Assembly: GCF_013410345.1 (NCBI RefSeq)
Contig: NZ_JACCFJ010000001.1
Span: 5,411,501 to 5,475,500 of the forward strand
Direction: 5' to 3'
Length of the DNA stretch: 64,000 nucleotides
DNA from: Saccharopolyspora hordei
GTDB lineage: Bacteria; Actinomycetota; Actinomycetes; Mycobacteriales; Pseudonocardiaceae
Below the pieces are notes generated by a model. The model saw nothing but the letters and a program-made list of their open reading frames with translations, was not told the DNA's origin and searched no databases. This document shows positions 36,099 through 46,740 of the stretch, one piece after another. Positions within the stretch are counted from its first letter, which is position 1, and each line of letters starts with the position of its first letter. The position numbers and the translations under genes were made by a program.

Positions 36099-37018
36099 GC
36101 GCTCCCGACCCGGTGCGGACCGCACGGCGCGCGATGGACCCGCTCGCCCCGCGCTCGGAACACCGCACCGACCCGCTGATCAGGGTGGTCCGGAGCCGCG
36201 GTGCACCGCCCGGCCGCGGTGCGCCGGTGACCCGGACCCGGCACTTCTGGCTGCACCGGCACGGCGACCGCGTCGAGGTCTTCCACCGGATCGGCCCCGA
36301 GCAGCTGGACAACGACCTCGCCGGCATCCTCGCCGAGGAGCTGTTCGCGCCCGGTTGGCTCAGCGGCGCGGAGACGTTCGAGGTCGTCTTCGCCGAGCTG
36401 GTCCGCTCCGTCATCGACGACCCGCTCCAGGCCTGGACGACCTTCTACGCCAACACCCTGGCCCGCATCGAGGAGTGCTGGGAGCGGCCTCCGGCGGGTC
36501 CCGCACCGTCGTCGACAGCCGACTTCGCCCCGGTCTACCGCCGGGCCGTGCGACTGGTGCCGCCAGGCCGGGTGCTGGACGTGGGGTCCTGCTTCGGGTT
36601 CCTGCCGCTCCTGCTGGTCGAGCGCGGTCGGCACTCGGTGATCGCCTCGGACCTGGCACCGGGCAGCATGCGGCTGCTCGGCGCCGTCGCCCGGGAACGC
36701 GGACAACGACTGCGCACGCTGGTGTGCGACGCCGCCCAGGTGCCGTTGCCCGACCGGTCGGTGGACGCGGTCACGGTGATCCACCTGTTGGAACACCTGG
36801 AACCGGCGCGGGGCGAGGCGGTGCTCGCCGAGGCGCTGCGGCTGGCCCGCCGCCGGGTCGTGGTCGCCGTGCCCTTCGAGGACGAGCCGACCGCCGCCTA
36901 CGGGCACGTGCGCACGTTCACCCGCCGGGACCTGGTCGAGCTCGGGCGCGCCACGGGGTTCCCGTTCGAGGTCGACGAACACCACGGCGGCTGGCTGGTC
37001 GTCGACACCGGGGCCTGA
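36095..37018 (+). CDS. mftM: Mycofactocin oligosaccharide methyltransferase MftM
   Basis: A 307-residue SAM-dependent methyltransferase. GRVLDVGSCFGFLPLLL (motif I), ASDLAPGSMRLL, VCDAAQVPLPDRSVDAVTVI and HLLEHLEPARGEAVLAEA fit the class I fold. In mycobacteria the mftM gene lies in the same neighbourhood of mdo and mnoSR genes and its product methylates a glucose of the mycofactocin sugar chain; position and fold support the name. GTG 36095 overlaps the VWA stop. The N-terminal ~120 residues (HFWLHRHGDRVEVFHRI...) are specific to this subfamily. Confidence 0.82.
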   Translation: MSAPDPVRTARRAMDPLAPRSEHRTDPLIRVVRSRGAPPGRGAPVTRTRHFWLHRHGDRVEVFHRIGPEQLDNDLAGILAEELFAPGWLSGAETFEVVFAELVRSVIDDPLQAWTTFYANTLARIEECWERPPAGPAPSSTADFAPVYRRAVRLVPPGRVLDVGSCFGFLPLLLVERGRHSVIASDLAPGSMRLLGAVARERGQRLRTLVCDAAQVPLPDRSVDAVTVIHLLEHLEPARGEAVLAEALRLARRRVVVAVPFEDEPTAAYGHVRTFTRRDLVELGRATGFPFEVDEHHGGWLVVDTGA

Positions 37019-37038
37019 GCCCAGGGACTCCGCTGGGC
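37019..37038. terminator. Hairpin between convergent mftM and response regulator genes
   Basis: GCCCAG (37019-37024), 8-base loop, CTGGGC (37033-37038) directly after the mftM stop. A second pair, CCGCTCG at 37039 with CGAGCGG near 37060, follows, so the gap between the convergent genes is filled with dyads. Confidence 0.5.
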
Positions 37039-37066
37039 CGCTCGGACGCAGCGCGTCAGCGAGCGG

Positions 37067-37756
37067 TCAGATCAGCCCCCGCTTGCTCGCCTCGTACACG
37101 GCCTCGGCCCGGCTGGCCGCTGCGAGCTTGCGCATGATGTTGCGGACGTGGAACTTGACCGTGGTCTCCGAGATGAACAGCTTGCTCCCGATGTCGCGGT
37201 TGCTCAGCCCGCGCGCCAGCTCTCGGAGCACGTTGAGCTCCCGCTCGGTGAGGGACGGTCCGCTCGCCGGTGCGTTCATGGACTGGACCATCGCCGCCGC
37301 GGACCGCGAGTCGAACGAGCTCTCCCGCCGCGCCACCGCCCGGATCGAGCTGACCAGCTCCGTGGTGTCGACGTCCTTCACCACGTAACCGCGGGCGCCC
37401 CGGTGGATCGCGTCGACCACCAGACCGCCGTCCAGGAACGTCGTCAGCACCAGCACCCCGAGGTCCGGGTGCTGGCGGGTGAGCTCCTCGCACAGCACCA
37501 GCCCCTCGGTGTCGTCCCCGCTGGACAGCTTGAGGTCCAGCAGGACGATGTGCGGACGGGTCCGCGCCACGACCGCCAAGGCCTCGGCCGCGGTCGCCGC
37601 CTCCCCGACCACCTGCAGGTCGTCCTCGCGCTCCAGGATCGACCGCAGGCCGTGCCGGACGATCGCGTGGTCGTCGACCAGCACGATGCGCACGTGCTGC
37701 GAGGCGCCGGTCCGGTCGGCACGCCGCGCCGGGACTTCCTCGTCCACTTCGATCAC
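37067..37756 (-). CDS. LuxR-type response regulator (MnoR-like)
   Basis: A 229-residue NarL/FixJ-type regulator. The receiver has the acidic pair VLVDDHAIVRHGL, the phospho-Asp in HIVLLDLKLSSGDD, and VKDVDTTEL with the conserved Lys. The C-terminal HTH reads LTERELNVLRELARGLSNRD and TVKFHVRNIMRKL. GTG 37756 overlaps the kinase stop by 4 bases. In Mycolicibacterium smegmatis the MnoSR system beside mdo and mftM controls methanol dehydrogenase; this pair is the likely equivalent and the likely binder of the palindromes near mftA and the second dehydrogenase. Confidence 0.88.
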   Translation of the reverse strand: MIEVDEEVPARRADRTGASQHVRIVLVDDHAIVRHGLRSILEREDDLQVVGEAATAAEALAVVARTRPHIVLLDLKLSSGDDTEGLVLCEELTRQHPDLGVLVLTTFLDGGLVVDAIHRGARGYVVKDVDTTELVSSIRAVARRESSFDSRSAAAMVQSMNAPASGPSLTERELNVLRELARGLSNRDIGSKLFISETTVKFHVRNIMRKLAAASRAEAVYEASKRGLI

Positions 37757-39123
37757 TCGGTCACCTCCGAAGACGTCGGCGCGGGCAGCGGGACGCGCAG
37801 CTGCAAGGAGATCCCGCCCAGCCTGGAGCGCCGGATCGTCAGCGTTCCGCCCAGCTCGCGGGCCCGCGCCGCCATGTTGGCCAGCCCGCGGTGCCGTCCG
37901 GCCAGGTCCGCCGCCGAGGACAGCCGCAGCGATCGCCGCAGCGTCGCCGGATCGCCGATCCCGTCGTCGGACACCGTGAGTCGCAAGTGGTCGCTCCGGT
38001 AGACCAGGTGCACCAGCGACCGGGTCGCCTGGGCGTGCGCGACGGTGTTGAACAGCGCCTCTCCGGTCAGCCGGAGGATCGAGTTCTCGGCTTCCGGCGG
38101 CAGCGGCGCCGGCGCGCCGGCCACGCGCACCTCGACCTTCAGATCGCTGGGCAGGTGGACCGTGGACAGCTGCTTCAGCAGCACCGGCAGCGAACCCGGG
38201 GGTTCGTCGGAGCTGTGGTGCAACGCGTAGATCGCCGCGCGGAGCCGCTCGACGGCCTGCTGGGTGAGGTCCCGCGCCGGGGCCAGCCGTTCCGCGACGC
38301 TCCGGGCCTCGGGGCCCATCCGCTCCAGGTCGGACCGGCACACCTCGATGGTCATGCCGGCGCTGAGCACGTACTGGGTGACCGTGTCGTGCAGTTCCCG
38401 CGCGATGCGGTGCCGCTCGTCGTCGAGCGCTTGGCGCTGCATCGCCTCGACGAGGCGCCGCTGGGTCTCCTGGAGCTCGGCGTTGCGGGCGGCCAGGTCG
38501 CGCGCTTGCTTCGCGGCGGCCTCGGAGAGCTGCTCGGTGCGCCCGCGCAGCTGCGCGGCGGCGTGGAAGAGGAAGGAGTTGTGCAGCGCGACGGCGGCCT
38601 GGTTGGCCAGCACCCGGAGGATGGCGAGGTCGGTGTCCGCGACGGGCACCTCGCTGCCCGGCCAGCCCACGATCCCGCCGACCGGTTCGCCGTCCAGGGT
38701 CATCGGCGCGCGCACCCACCCGGGTCCGCGCGGCTCCCGCGCGACCTCCCACGGGCGCGACCGCACCGCGTCGAGCTGCTCGCCGACCACCGTCGGCAGC
38801 CTGTCCTCGTCGTCGATCAGTTCCCCGCCGCGCAGCAGCAGGAACCTGGGCCGCGCGGCGCGCAGCGCACCATCGGCGATCGCCAGCAGCAGCCAGTCCG
38901 CCTGCAGGTGCTCCGCGGCTGCCCGGACCACCGCCTCGACGAGAGTGCGCGGCCCCTCGACGGTGCGGACGAGCGCGCGGGAGATCCGGTCGAGCGCCTG
39001 CACCGCGTGTTCCAGCCGTTCGGCCGAGCGGACGTACTCCGGGTAGAACGAGCGCTTCCCCGAGCGCAACCCGGTGAGCGCGCCCAGGTCGGCCCGGGCC
39101 GGGGTGCTCCGCTCGTCGGACAT
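37753..39123 (-). CDS. GAF-domain sensor histidine kinase (MnoS-like)
   Basis: A 456-residue NarL-family kinase without membrane segments, so a cytosolic sensor. A GAF-like domain spans ~55-200 (LVEAVVRAAAEHLQADWLLLA onward), followed by a coiled-coil linker (AAAKQARDLAARNAELQETQ), the HisKA_3 box RHRIARELHDTVTQYVLSAG with the phospho-His, and an ATPase domain with LTGEALFNTVAHAQA, VSDDGIGD and GLANMAARARELGG. It is co-translated with the response regulator. The ATG at 39123 has GAGG 5 bases upstream. The signal may be an alcohol or aldehyde; that is inference. Confidence 0.88.
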   Translation of the reverse strand: MSDERSTPARADLGALTGLRSGKRSFYPEYVRSAERLEHAVQALDRISRALVRTVEGPRTLVEAVVRAAAEHLQADWLLLAIADGALRAARPRFLLLRGGELIDDEDRLPTVVGEQLDAVRSRPWEVAREPRGPGWVRAPMTLDGEPVGGIVGWPGSEVPVADTDLAILRVLANQAAVALHNSFLFHAAAQLRGRTEQLSEAAAKQARDLAARNAELQETQRRLVEAMQRQALDDERHRIARELHDTVTQYVLSAGMTIEVCRSDLERMGPEARSVAERLAPARDLTQQAVERLRAAIYALHHSSDEPPGSLPVLLKQLSTVHLPSDLKVEVRVAGAPAPLPPEAENSILRLTGEALFNTVAHAQATRSLVHLVYRSDHLRLTVSDDGIGDPATLRRSLRLSSAADLAGRHRGLANMAARARELGGTLTIRRSRLGGISLQLRVPLPAPTSSEVTE

Positions 39124-39167
39124 CTCGACCTCGTTCCGCCCGCTTCCGCTCCGCTCGGGGTCCGGGG

Positions 39168-40427
39168 TCACAGCGCCGCCCGGAACAAGTCCTCGATGTC
39201 GGCTGCCGAAGCGTCTCGGGGGTTGGTCGTCAGGCAGGCGTCCTTCAAGGTGCCCCTGGTCAGCAGCGGTATGTCCACTTCGGTCACGCCCAGCGAGCGC
39301 AGCCCGCGCGGAACGCCGACGACGTCGGCGAGCACCCGGACGCGATCGGCCAGCGCGTACGCCACGTCGCGAGCCGGCACCCCCGTGGTCTCGATGCCGA
39401 CCACCGCCGCCAGCGGCACGTAGCGCTCGGGGTTCGTCTCGGCGTTGAACCGGATCACGTGCGGCAGCAGCACGCCGTTGATCACGCCGTGCGGGGCGTC
39501 CAGCAGGCCGCCCACCTGGTGGCTCATCGCGTGCGTGGCGCCGAGGATCGCGTTGGTGAACGCCATCCCCGCTTCCAGCGCGCCCTGCGCCATCGCCACG
39601 CGCGGTTCCGCCTCGGTCGGCCGGAACATGGTGCGCGCGAGGTTGTTGGTGATCAAGTGCGCGGCGTGCAGGGAGTGCTGGTCGGTGAGCGTGTTGTGAG
39701 CGCGCGAGACGAAGGACTCGACGGCGTGCGTGAGCGCGTCCAGCCCGGTCGCGGCGTTCAGCCAATCCGGCATCGTGACCAGCAGCCGCGGGTCCACCAC
39801 GGAGATGTCCGGGACGAGCGTCCTGCTGAGGATGGTGATCTTGGTGGCGGCGGCCGTGTCGGTGATGATCGCGAACTGCGACACGTCCGCACCGCTGCCG
39901 GAGGTGGACGGGGCCATCACCAGCGGCGGGATCGGGTGCACCACCTTGTCCACGCCCTCGTAGTCGAGGATCCGACCGCCGTTGCCGGACAGGATCGCCA
40001 CGCCCTTGGCCGCGTCGATCACCGATCCCCCGCCGACGCCGATGATCACGTCGCTGCCGCTGTCCACGTAGCGCTCGTAGGCGGCCTCGACCTCGTGGTC
40101 CTTCGGGTTGGGCGTGACGGCGTCCCACACGACCGCGGACAGCCCCACCTGCCGGAGGTGACCGGCCGCTTCCGCCGCCCAGCGAGCTTCGGTGAGACCT
40201 GGATCGGTCACGAGGAACGGCCGCCGCGCGCCCAGCCGCCGGGCGCAGTGCCCGAGCTCGGCCAGGGCGCCGGGGCCGAAGACGATCTCCGGGACGTGGA
40301 ACTTGGCGAGCCAGTCGGCGTGCTCCGCACGCCGCACCGGACGTTCCCCGGCGGCCTGCGGCCCCGGGAGCTCGGCCCCTGGGACCGAGTCGACCTGCGG
40401 ACGGGGCACGCGGCTTCCCACGGTCAT
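39168..40427 (-). CDS. Iron-containing alcohol dehydrogenase (second)
   Basis: A 419-residue group III alcohol dehydrogenase. GVGGGSVIDAAKGVAIL binds NAD; TGLDALTHAVESFVS and ATHAMSHQVGGLLDAPHGVI carry metal-ligand residues. A similar gene, described as 1,3-propanediol dehydrogenase, sits beside mnoSR in Mycolicibacterium, so a diol or primary alcohol is likely the substrate. ATG 40427 was chosen, with GGAGGGTG 7 bases upstream. It is the first gene of a leftward unit with the kinase and regulator, and a palindrome at 40618 lies upstream. Confidence 0.88.
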   Translation of the reverse strand: MTVGSRVPRPQVDSVPGAELPGPQAAGERPVRRAEHADWLAKFHVPEIVFGPGALAELGHCARRLGARRPFLVTDPGLTEARWAAEAAGHLRQVGLSAVVWDAVTPNPKDHEVEAAYERYVDSGSDVIIGVGGGSVIDAAKGVAILSGNGGRILDYEGVDKVVHPIPPLVMAPSTSGSGADVSQFAIITDTAAATKITILSRTLVPDISVVDPRLLVTMPDWLNAATGLDALTHAVESFVSRAHNTLTDQHSLHAAHLITNNLARTMFRPTEAEPRVAMAQGALEAGMAFTNAILGATHAMSHQVGGLLDAPHGVINGVLLPHVIRFNAETNPERYVPLAAVVGIETTGVPARDVAYALADRVRVLADVVGVPRGLRSLGVTEVDIPLLTRGTLKDACLTTNPRDASAADIEDLFRAAL

Positions 40428-40617
40428 CGGGGCACCCTCCAAGCACCACGGCGGGGCGGGCCCGCACGGCTCAACGGCATGCGGTGTCCGGCGATCTCCC
40501 GTGCCCAGCCGATGGCCACGCTTCGTTGCCGGCCCCATGGTAGCCATCCCAGTGATGTAGGACACAGAGCCAGGTTAGGGCGCACGCCTGCCGGTACGAC
40601 CGTCCGACGGGGCGGGG

Positions 40618-40641
40618 CGACCTGTCCGAACGGACAGGTCG
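40618..40641. promoter_or_regulatory. Palindromic operator upstream of the second alcohol dehydrogenase
   Basis: The central 20 bases ACCTGTCCGAACGGACAGGT form a palindrome broken only at the central A/A pair; the flanking CG...CG extend it to 24 bases. It lies ~190 bases upstream of the dehydrogenase start and matches the pair of sites between mftA and mdo (consensus GACCYGTYCGA with its complement). Confidence 0.75.
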
Positions 40642-40896
40642 AGCCGCTACGCACCGGCTCCGTCGAGCCCGAGCGGGCGCTTCGGACGCGCGGCCTGCCG
40701 GACGCTCCGGGATCGCCGGAGCTCGGGCGTCGCCGCCAGGGCCGGGTCGGCCACCCCGTGCCTCGCGGGCGGCCGCCCGGCCGGTCAGGTCGGGGAGGAG
40801 GGCGGCGCTGCTGGGCGAGCCTGGCGCGGTGCGCGTCATCTGCCGCCCTCCTCGTCACGAGATGGGGTGGATCACACACCAGCGTGCTCGAAGCGA

Positions 40897-40913
40897 CGTT
40901 GCACCGGCGTTGC
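40897..40913. promoter_or_regulatory. CGTTGC direct repeat, copy A
   Basis: CGTTGC-ACCGG-CGTTGC: two hexamers with an 11-base period, one DNA turn. The same arrangement recurs at 43048-43064 on the other side of acs. Confidence 0.5.
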
Positions 40914-41016
40914 ACCGCGAGGACGCGGTCGTCGCCGCGCGAGCCCGCGCAGGTCGGACACGCTCCGAGCACCTGACGCCCCGCAAGGGGCACCCGGGAC
41001 GAGGTTCCGCTGCCGG

Positions 41017-42993
<1,977 letters not shown>

Positions 42994-43047
42994 ATCCGGC
43001 CCTTCTCGAACGTTCGTGGTGCTCCACTCCACATCCTTCCCAGCGCA

Positions 43048-43064
43048 CGTTGCGACGCCGTTGC
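43048..43064. promoter_or_regulatory. CGTTGC direct repeat, copy B, upstream of acs
   Basis: CGTTGC-GACGC-CGTTGC, 55 bases upstream of the acs start and ~177 bases before the divergent GAF regulator gene. Hexamer sequence and 5-base spacing are identical to copy A at 40897. It is a candidate binding site for that regulator. Confidence 0.55.
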
Positions 43065-43240
43065 AGGCACCGGCCGGCCGACGAGGTCCTCCACGCCGGG
43101 TGATGGGGTGACCTGCCCGAACAGACGGTCTTCGGCATCTGAGCGGGCCGTGGTCTTGTCCCGGCCGGGTGTGGTGGTCATCATTTCCGCACGCGCCGTG
43201 TCCGGCGAAGGCGACGGATGTCATCACCAGGAGGCCCAGG

Positions 43241-44758
43241 GTGCCCCTCGACGAAGAGTGCGGGACCTCGCAACTGCTCGCCGACCCGATCGAGTACGCC
43301 TCGCTGCTGGAGCGGGTGTGGGACGCGGTGTTGCAGGGCGGGCGCGCGCCGATGCGCCCCAGACCGCTGGTCTCCGAGTCCTGGCACCGCTCGCTCGCCG
43401 CGCGGGTCGACCCGGACGCGCGGGAGGCGCCCGTGCTGTGGGACTCCGCCGAGGTGCGCGACATCCGTGCCGACCACCCGCTCGCGCCGGTCATCCCCGT
43501 GCTGCGGCACACCCTCCTCGACGTCGCCGACGAAGCGGTGCACGTCATGATCGTCACCGACCGGGACGGCCTGATCCTGTGGCGCGAGGGCAACGCGGAC
43601 GTCGCCCGCCGGGCCGACCGGGTGCGGCTCGCCGAAGGCACCCGGTGGTCGGAGGACGCCATCGGCACCAACGCGATGGGCACGGCGCTCGCGGTGCGGA
43701 AGCCGGTGCAGATCTACTCGGCGGAGCACCTGGTCCGGACCTACCACGACTGGACCTGCGCGGCGAGCCCCATCCACGACCCGGACACCGGTGACCTGCT
43801 CGGCTCGGTGGACATCAGCGGCCCGCTGCGCACCGTCCACCCCGCGATGGTCTCGCTGGTCAGCGCCGCCGCCCAGCTCGCGGAGAGCCACCTCCGCGCC
43901 CAGCTCGCCGTCCGCGACGAGCGGTTGCGCGCCAAGAACCTGCCGCACCTGCGGAGCCTGCGCGGCGAGGAGGGCGCGCTGCTCACCCCGACCGGTCGCG
44001 TGCTGGCGACCGAGCCCGGGGCGCGCTCGTGCCTGCCGGACCGCATCGACGTGAGCACCGGCCGGGGCCGCGTGCTGCTCCCGGACGGCCGGGAAGCCGT
44101 GCTGGAACGCCTCGCCGAGGGGTACCTGCTGCGCCTGCCCGCGACCGCCCGGCGCCACCGGAGGCCGCGGCCGGCGCTCTCGCTGTCCTTCCTCGACCCC
44201 TCCGGACCGCGAGCGGTGCTGGACGGGCGGGAGGTGCCGCTCACCACGCGGCACGCCGAGATCCTCGCCCTGCTGGCGATGCGCCCCAACGGGCTCACCG
44301 CGGACCAGCTGGCCCTCCAGCTCTACGGCGAGCGCGGCAACCCGGTGACCGCCCGCGCGGAGATCCACCGGCTGCGCACCCACCTCGGCGAGCGCGTGAT
44401 CAGCACTCGGCCCTACCGCCTCGAGGCCTCGGTCGACGCCGACTTCCTGTCCGCGCGGGCGGCGCTGCGCGCGGGAGACGTCGCGACCGCGGTCCGGCGC
44501 TACCGGGGACCGCTGCTGGGGTGCAGCGAAGCCCCGGCCATCCGCGACGAGCGGGCGGAGCTGTTCGCCGCGCTGCGCGGGGCGGCGCTGTCCCACCCCG
44601 ACGTCGAGCCACTGTGGACGCTGTTCTGCCGCCAGCCCGAGGACGACCTGGAAGTGCTCGACCAGCTCGCGCGCCGGCTCCCCCAGCACGACCCGCGCAG
44701 GCACGACGTGACGGCCCGGATGCAGCGCATCCTCCTCGAGGAGGCACCGCTGGCCTGA
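43241..44758 (+). CDS. GAF-domain transcriptional regulator
   Basis: A 505-residue protein of the actinobacterial AcoR-like type without the sigma-54 ATPase domain. The N-terminal ~230 residues hold a GAF sensor ([19 protein letters not shown], then [20 protein letters not shown] and the [19 protein letters not shown] segment). Around 330-420 is a winged-helix DNA-binding domain ([30 protein letters not shown] segment), followed by helices. GTG 43241 has AGGAGG 6 bases upstream. It is divergent from acs and likely controls it and perhaps the alcohol genes; the ligand may be acetoin, aldehyde or alcohol by analogy. Confidence 0.82.
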   Translation: MPLDEECGTSQLLADPIEYASLLERVWDAVLQGGRAPMRPRPLVSESWHRSLAARVDPDAREAPVLWDSAEVRDIRADHPLAPVIPVLRHTLLDVADEAVHVMIVTDRDGLILWREGNADVARRADRVRLAEGTRWSEDAIGTNAMGTALAVRKPVQIYSAEHLVRTYHDWTCAASPIHDPDTGDLLGSVDISGPLRTVHPAMVSLVSAAAQLAESHLRAQLAVRDERLRAKNLPHLRSLRGEEGALLTPTGRVLATEPGARSCLPDRIDVSTGRGRVLLPDGREAVLERLAEGYLLRLPATARRHRRPRPALSLSFLDPSGPRAVLDGREVPLTTRHAEILALLAMRPNGLTADQLALQLYGERGNPVTARAEIHRLRTHLGERVISTRPYRLEASVDADFLSARAALRAGDVATAVRRYRGPLLGCSEAPAIRDERAELFAALRGAALSHPDVEPLWTLFCRQPEDDLEVLDQLARRLPQHDPRRHDVTARMQRILLEEAPLA

Positions 44759-44768
44759 CCCCGCTGCG

Positions 44769-45350
44769 TCATCCCGTCGGCCGCAGCGCGTCCATGACGA
44801 GGTCGAGCAGCCGCTCGGTCTGCTCCTCGTCCTCGTCGACCGCGGCGCTGAGGCAGATCCCCAGCAGCATCACGGCGATGTCGATCGGCTCCACGTCGGC
44901 GCGCAGCGACCCGGACTCGACCCCGCGGGCCAGGATGGTGCCGATGGCGGTGGTGATGCGCTCCCGGGTGCCGGGTGTGGCGATCTGCCCGGAGGCCCAG
45001 CCGGCGCGGAGGGTCTCCGCCATGCCGCGCTTGGTGGCGACGAAGGCGGCGTAGCGCCGCATCCACGCCCGCAGCGCCTCGTCCGGTGGCAGCTCCTCGA
45101 GCAGGGCGGTCGCGCTGCCGGTGACGTCGTCGAGCTCGGCGGCGTAGACGGCCTCCACCAGGGCCTCCCGGGTCGGGAAGTGCCGGTACAGCGTGCCGAT
45201 GCCGACGCCGGCGTCCCGCGCGATGCCCTCCAGCGAGACGGTGTCGGTGGCGGAGGCGAACGCGGCCCGCGCGGCCTGGAGGACCTTCTCGCGGTTGCGC
45301 AGCGCGTCGGCACGCGGGGCGCGCGCCTTCTTCCCGGGTTCGGACTTCAA
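44769..45350 (-). CDS. TetR-family transcriptional regulator
   Basis: A 193-residue regulator with the HTH VSLEGIARDAGVGIGTLYRHFPTREALVEA (~38-68, shown here in two overlapping motifs: VSLEGIARDAGVG and GTLYRHFPTREAL) and a SBP-type ligand domain of the actinobacterial DUF-like TetR_C class. The TTG start at 45350 lies 10 bases after GGAGG; no in-frame ATG or GTG is available upstream. It faces the interrupted aldo/keto reductase gene, with a perfect 9-bp dyad between, so it probably represses that gene and itself. Confidence 0.88.
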   Translation of the reverse strand: MKSEPGKKARAPRADALRNREKVLQAARAAFASATDTVSLEGIARDAGVGIGTLYRHFPTREALVEAVYAAELDDVTGSATALLEELPPDEALRAWMRRYAAFVATKRGMAETLRAGWASGQIATPGTRERITTAIGTILARGVESGSLRADVEPIDIAVMLLGICLSAAVDEDEEQTERLLDLVMDALRPTG

Positions 45351-45382
45351 TGTGGAGGCACCTCCGGAACACTGCTACGCTC

Positions 45383-45404
45383 GAAGCGGAGGACACTCCG
45401 CTTC
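45383..45404. promoter_or_regulatory. TetR operator upstream of the aldo/keto reductase
   Basis: GAAGCGGAG (45383-45391), GACA spacer, CTCCGCTTC (45396-45404): perfect 9-bp arms, 33 bases from the TetR start and 29 bases from the ATG of the divergent reductase gene. Confidence 0.7.
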
Positions 45405-45460
45405 TTGTGTCGTCCCGTCTCGAAGGGTTCCCATGACCACGGACAGGGCGGTTTCGGGGG

Positions 45461-46740
45461 GTCGTTGCAACGCGGTTGATCAATTGGTTTGGGTCAGGAG
45501 TTTAGTCAGGCGCTCGGCTGGGGTGTCCCAGCCGAGCGTTTTGCGTGGTCGGCGGTTGAGTTGGGCGGCGACGGCGGCGAGGTCGTCGGGGGTGTGGACA
45601 GAGAGGTCGCTGCCTTTGGGGAAGTACTGGCGGAGCAGGCCGTTGGTGTTTTCGTTGCTGCCGCGTTGCCAGGGCGAGTGAGGGTCGCAGAAGTAGACCG
45701 GGATGTTGGTGGCGAGGGTGAACTCGTGGTGGCGGCTCATCTCAGCGCCTTGGTCCCAGGTCAGGGACCGTTTCAGGTGGGTGGGCAGTGTCTGGATGGT
45801 GGTGATGAGGCCGTCGCGGACGGTTTCGGCGTCGTGTCGTTCTGGCAGGTGGACCAGCAGCACGTAGCGGGTGGTGCGCTCGACCAGTGTGCCGATCGCG
45901 GATGCCCCGCCGGCACCGAGGATCAGGTCACCTTCCCAGTGGCCGGGCACGGCCCGGTCCGCGACCTCGGCCGGGCGGTCGCTGATCATCAGCATCGGTG
46001 CGGTGAAGCGGGACTGGCGTTGCTCGGTGGTCCGGCGGGGTCGGCGCACCGTACGGCCGGTGCGCAGCGCCCGGGCCAGTTCACGACGCAGTCCGCCGCG
46101 ACCTTGGACATAAAGGGCCTGGTAGATCGTCTCGTGGGTCACGTGCAGCTCCGGGCGGTCGGGATGGTCCCGGCGCAGCCGATGGCTGATCTGCTCCGGG
46201 CTGTACCGGTCGTCGAGCATGCCCTGCACCCGTTCACGCAATTCGGGATGGGCGGCGATCTTGCCGGTCTTCGGCCGGGCGCGGCGCGCCTCGGCGCGAG
46301 CCTGAGCGGCATAGGGCCGGTAGTCACCGCTACCGGGATGACTGTTGCGCCGCAGCTCCCGGCTGATCGTGCCAGGATCACGCCCCAGCTCGCCTGCGAT
46401 GGCCCGCACACCCAGGCCGGCCCGACGCAGGTCAGCGATCACCAGCCGCTCGTCCTGAGACAAAAACCGGGACGACACCTCGGGCCGGGCACGAGCCGGA
46501 GGTGACGGCGGGGCGCAAGAACACGTGGTCCCACGCCCCGCCCGTCGGCCGAATCGCCACCGATACCCGGTCGTGCGGCTGACCCCCACGATCCGGCATG
46601 CCTCAACCGTGCCCACACCCCGCGCCACAAGATCAAAATAGACCTCGCGCTCAGCAAGCAACTTCTTACACCCCTGAGGCGACCTGTCCTGACGGATCTC
46701 GAACACCGCAACCCCTGAACAAATCAGGCGTTGCAACCAC
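45461..46740 (-). mobile_element. IS30-family insertion sequence
   Basis: About 1.28 kb bounded by imperfect inverted ends sharing GTTGCAACGC (45464-45473) and its complement GCGTTGCAAC (46728-46737). It contains a single full-length transposase on the minus strand. No target duplication could be set with confidence. It interrupts an aldo/keto reductase gene near its start. Confidence 0.85.
45480..46706 (-). CDS. IS30-family transposase
   Basis: A ~408-residue DDE transposase. The N-terminus has two HTH regions (VEACRIVGVSRTTGYRWRFG and LGVRAIAGELGRDPGTISREL), the latter the IS30 signature. Catalytic residues appear in GHWEGDLILG (D), LTWDQGAEMSRH (D) and QRGSNENTNGLLRQYFPKG (E). Apparently complete, so potentially active. 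The start is uncertain: GTG 46706 is used, and a TTG at 46736 inside the inverted repeat is an alternative. Confidence 0.92.
   Translation of the reverse strand: MFEIRQDRSPQGCKKLLAEREVYFDLVARGVGTVEACRIVGVSRTTGYRWRFGRRAGRGTTCSCAPPSPPARARPEVSSRFLSQDERLVIADLRRAGLGVRAIAGELGRDPGTISRELRRNSHPGSGDYRPYAAQARAEARRARPKTGKIAAHPELRERVQGMLDDRYSPEQISHRLRRDHPDRPELHVTHETIYQALYVQGRGGLRRELARALRTGRTVRRPRRTTEQRQSRFTAPMLMISDRPAEVADRAVPGHWEGDLILGAGGASAIGTLVERTTRYVLLVHLPERHDAETVRDGLITTIQTLPTHLKRSLTWDQGAEMSRHHEFTLATNIPVYFCDPHSPWQRGSNENTNGLLRQYFPKGSDLSVHTPDDLAAVAAQLNRRPRKTLGWDTPAERLTKLLTQTN

Larger units (their letters stand above)
40428..41016. other. Regulatory gap between alcohol dehydrogenase and acs
   Basis: About 590 bases without a convincing gene. 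It contains the palindrome at 40618-40641 and the CGTTGC direct repeat at 40897-40913. A partial operator-like sequence (GACCGTCCGACGGGG near 40598) lies just before the palindrome. Open frames here lack ribosome binding sites. Confidence 0.6.

Noticed and set aside
43105..43126. GACCTGCCCGAACAGACGGTC as a fourth copy of the mft/alcohol palindrome
   Set aside because: One base short and with mismatches in the right half; too degenerate to claim without binding data.
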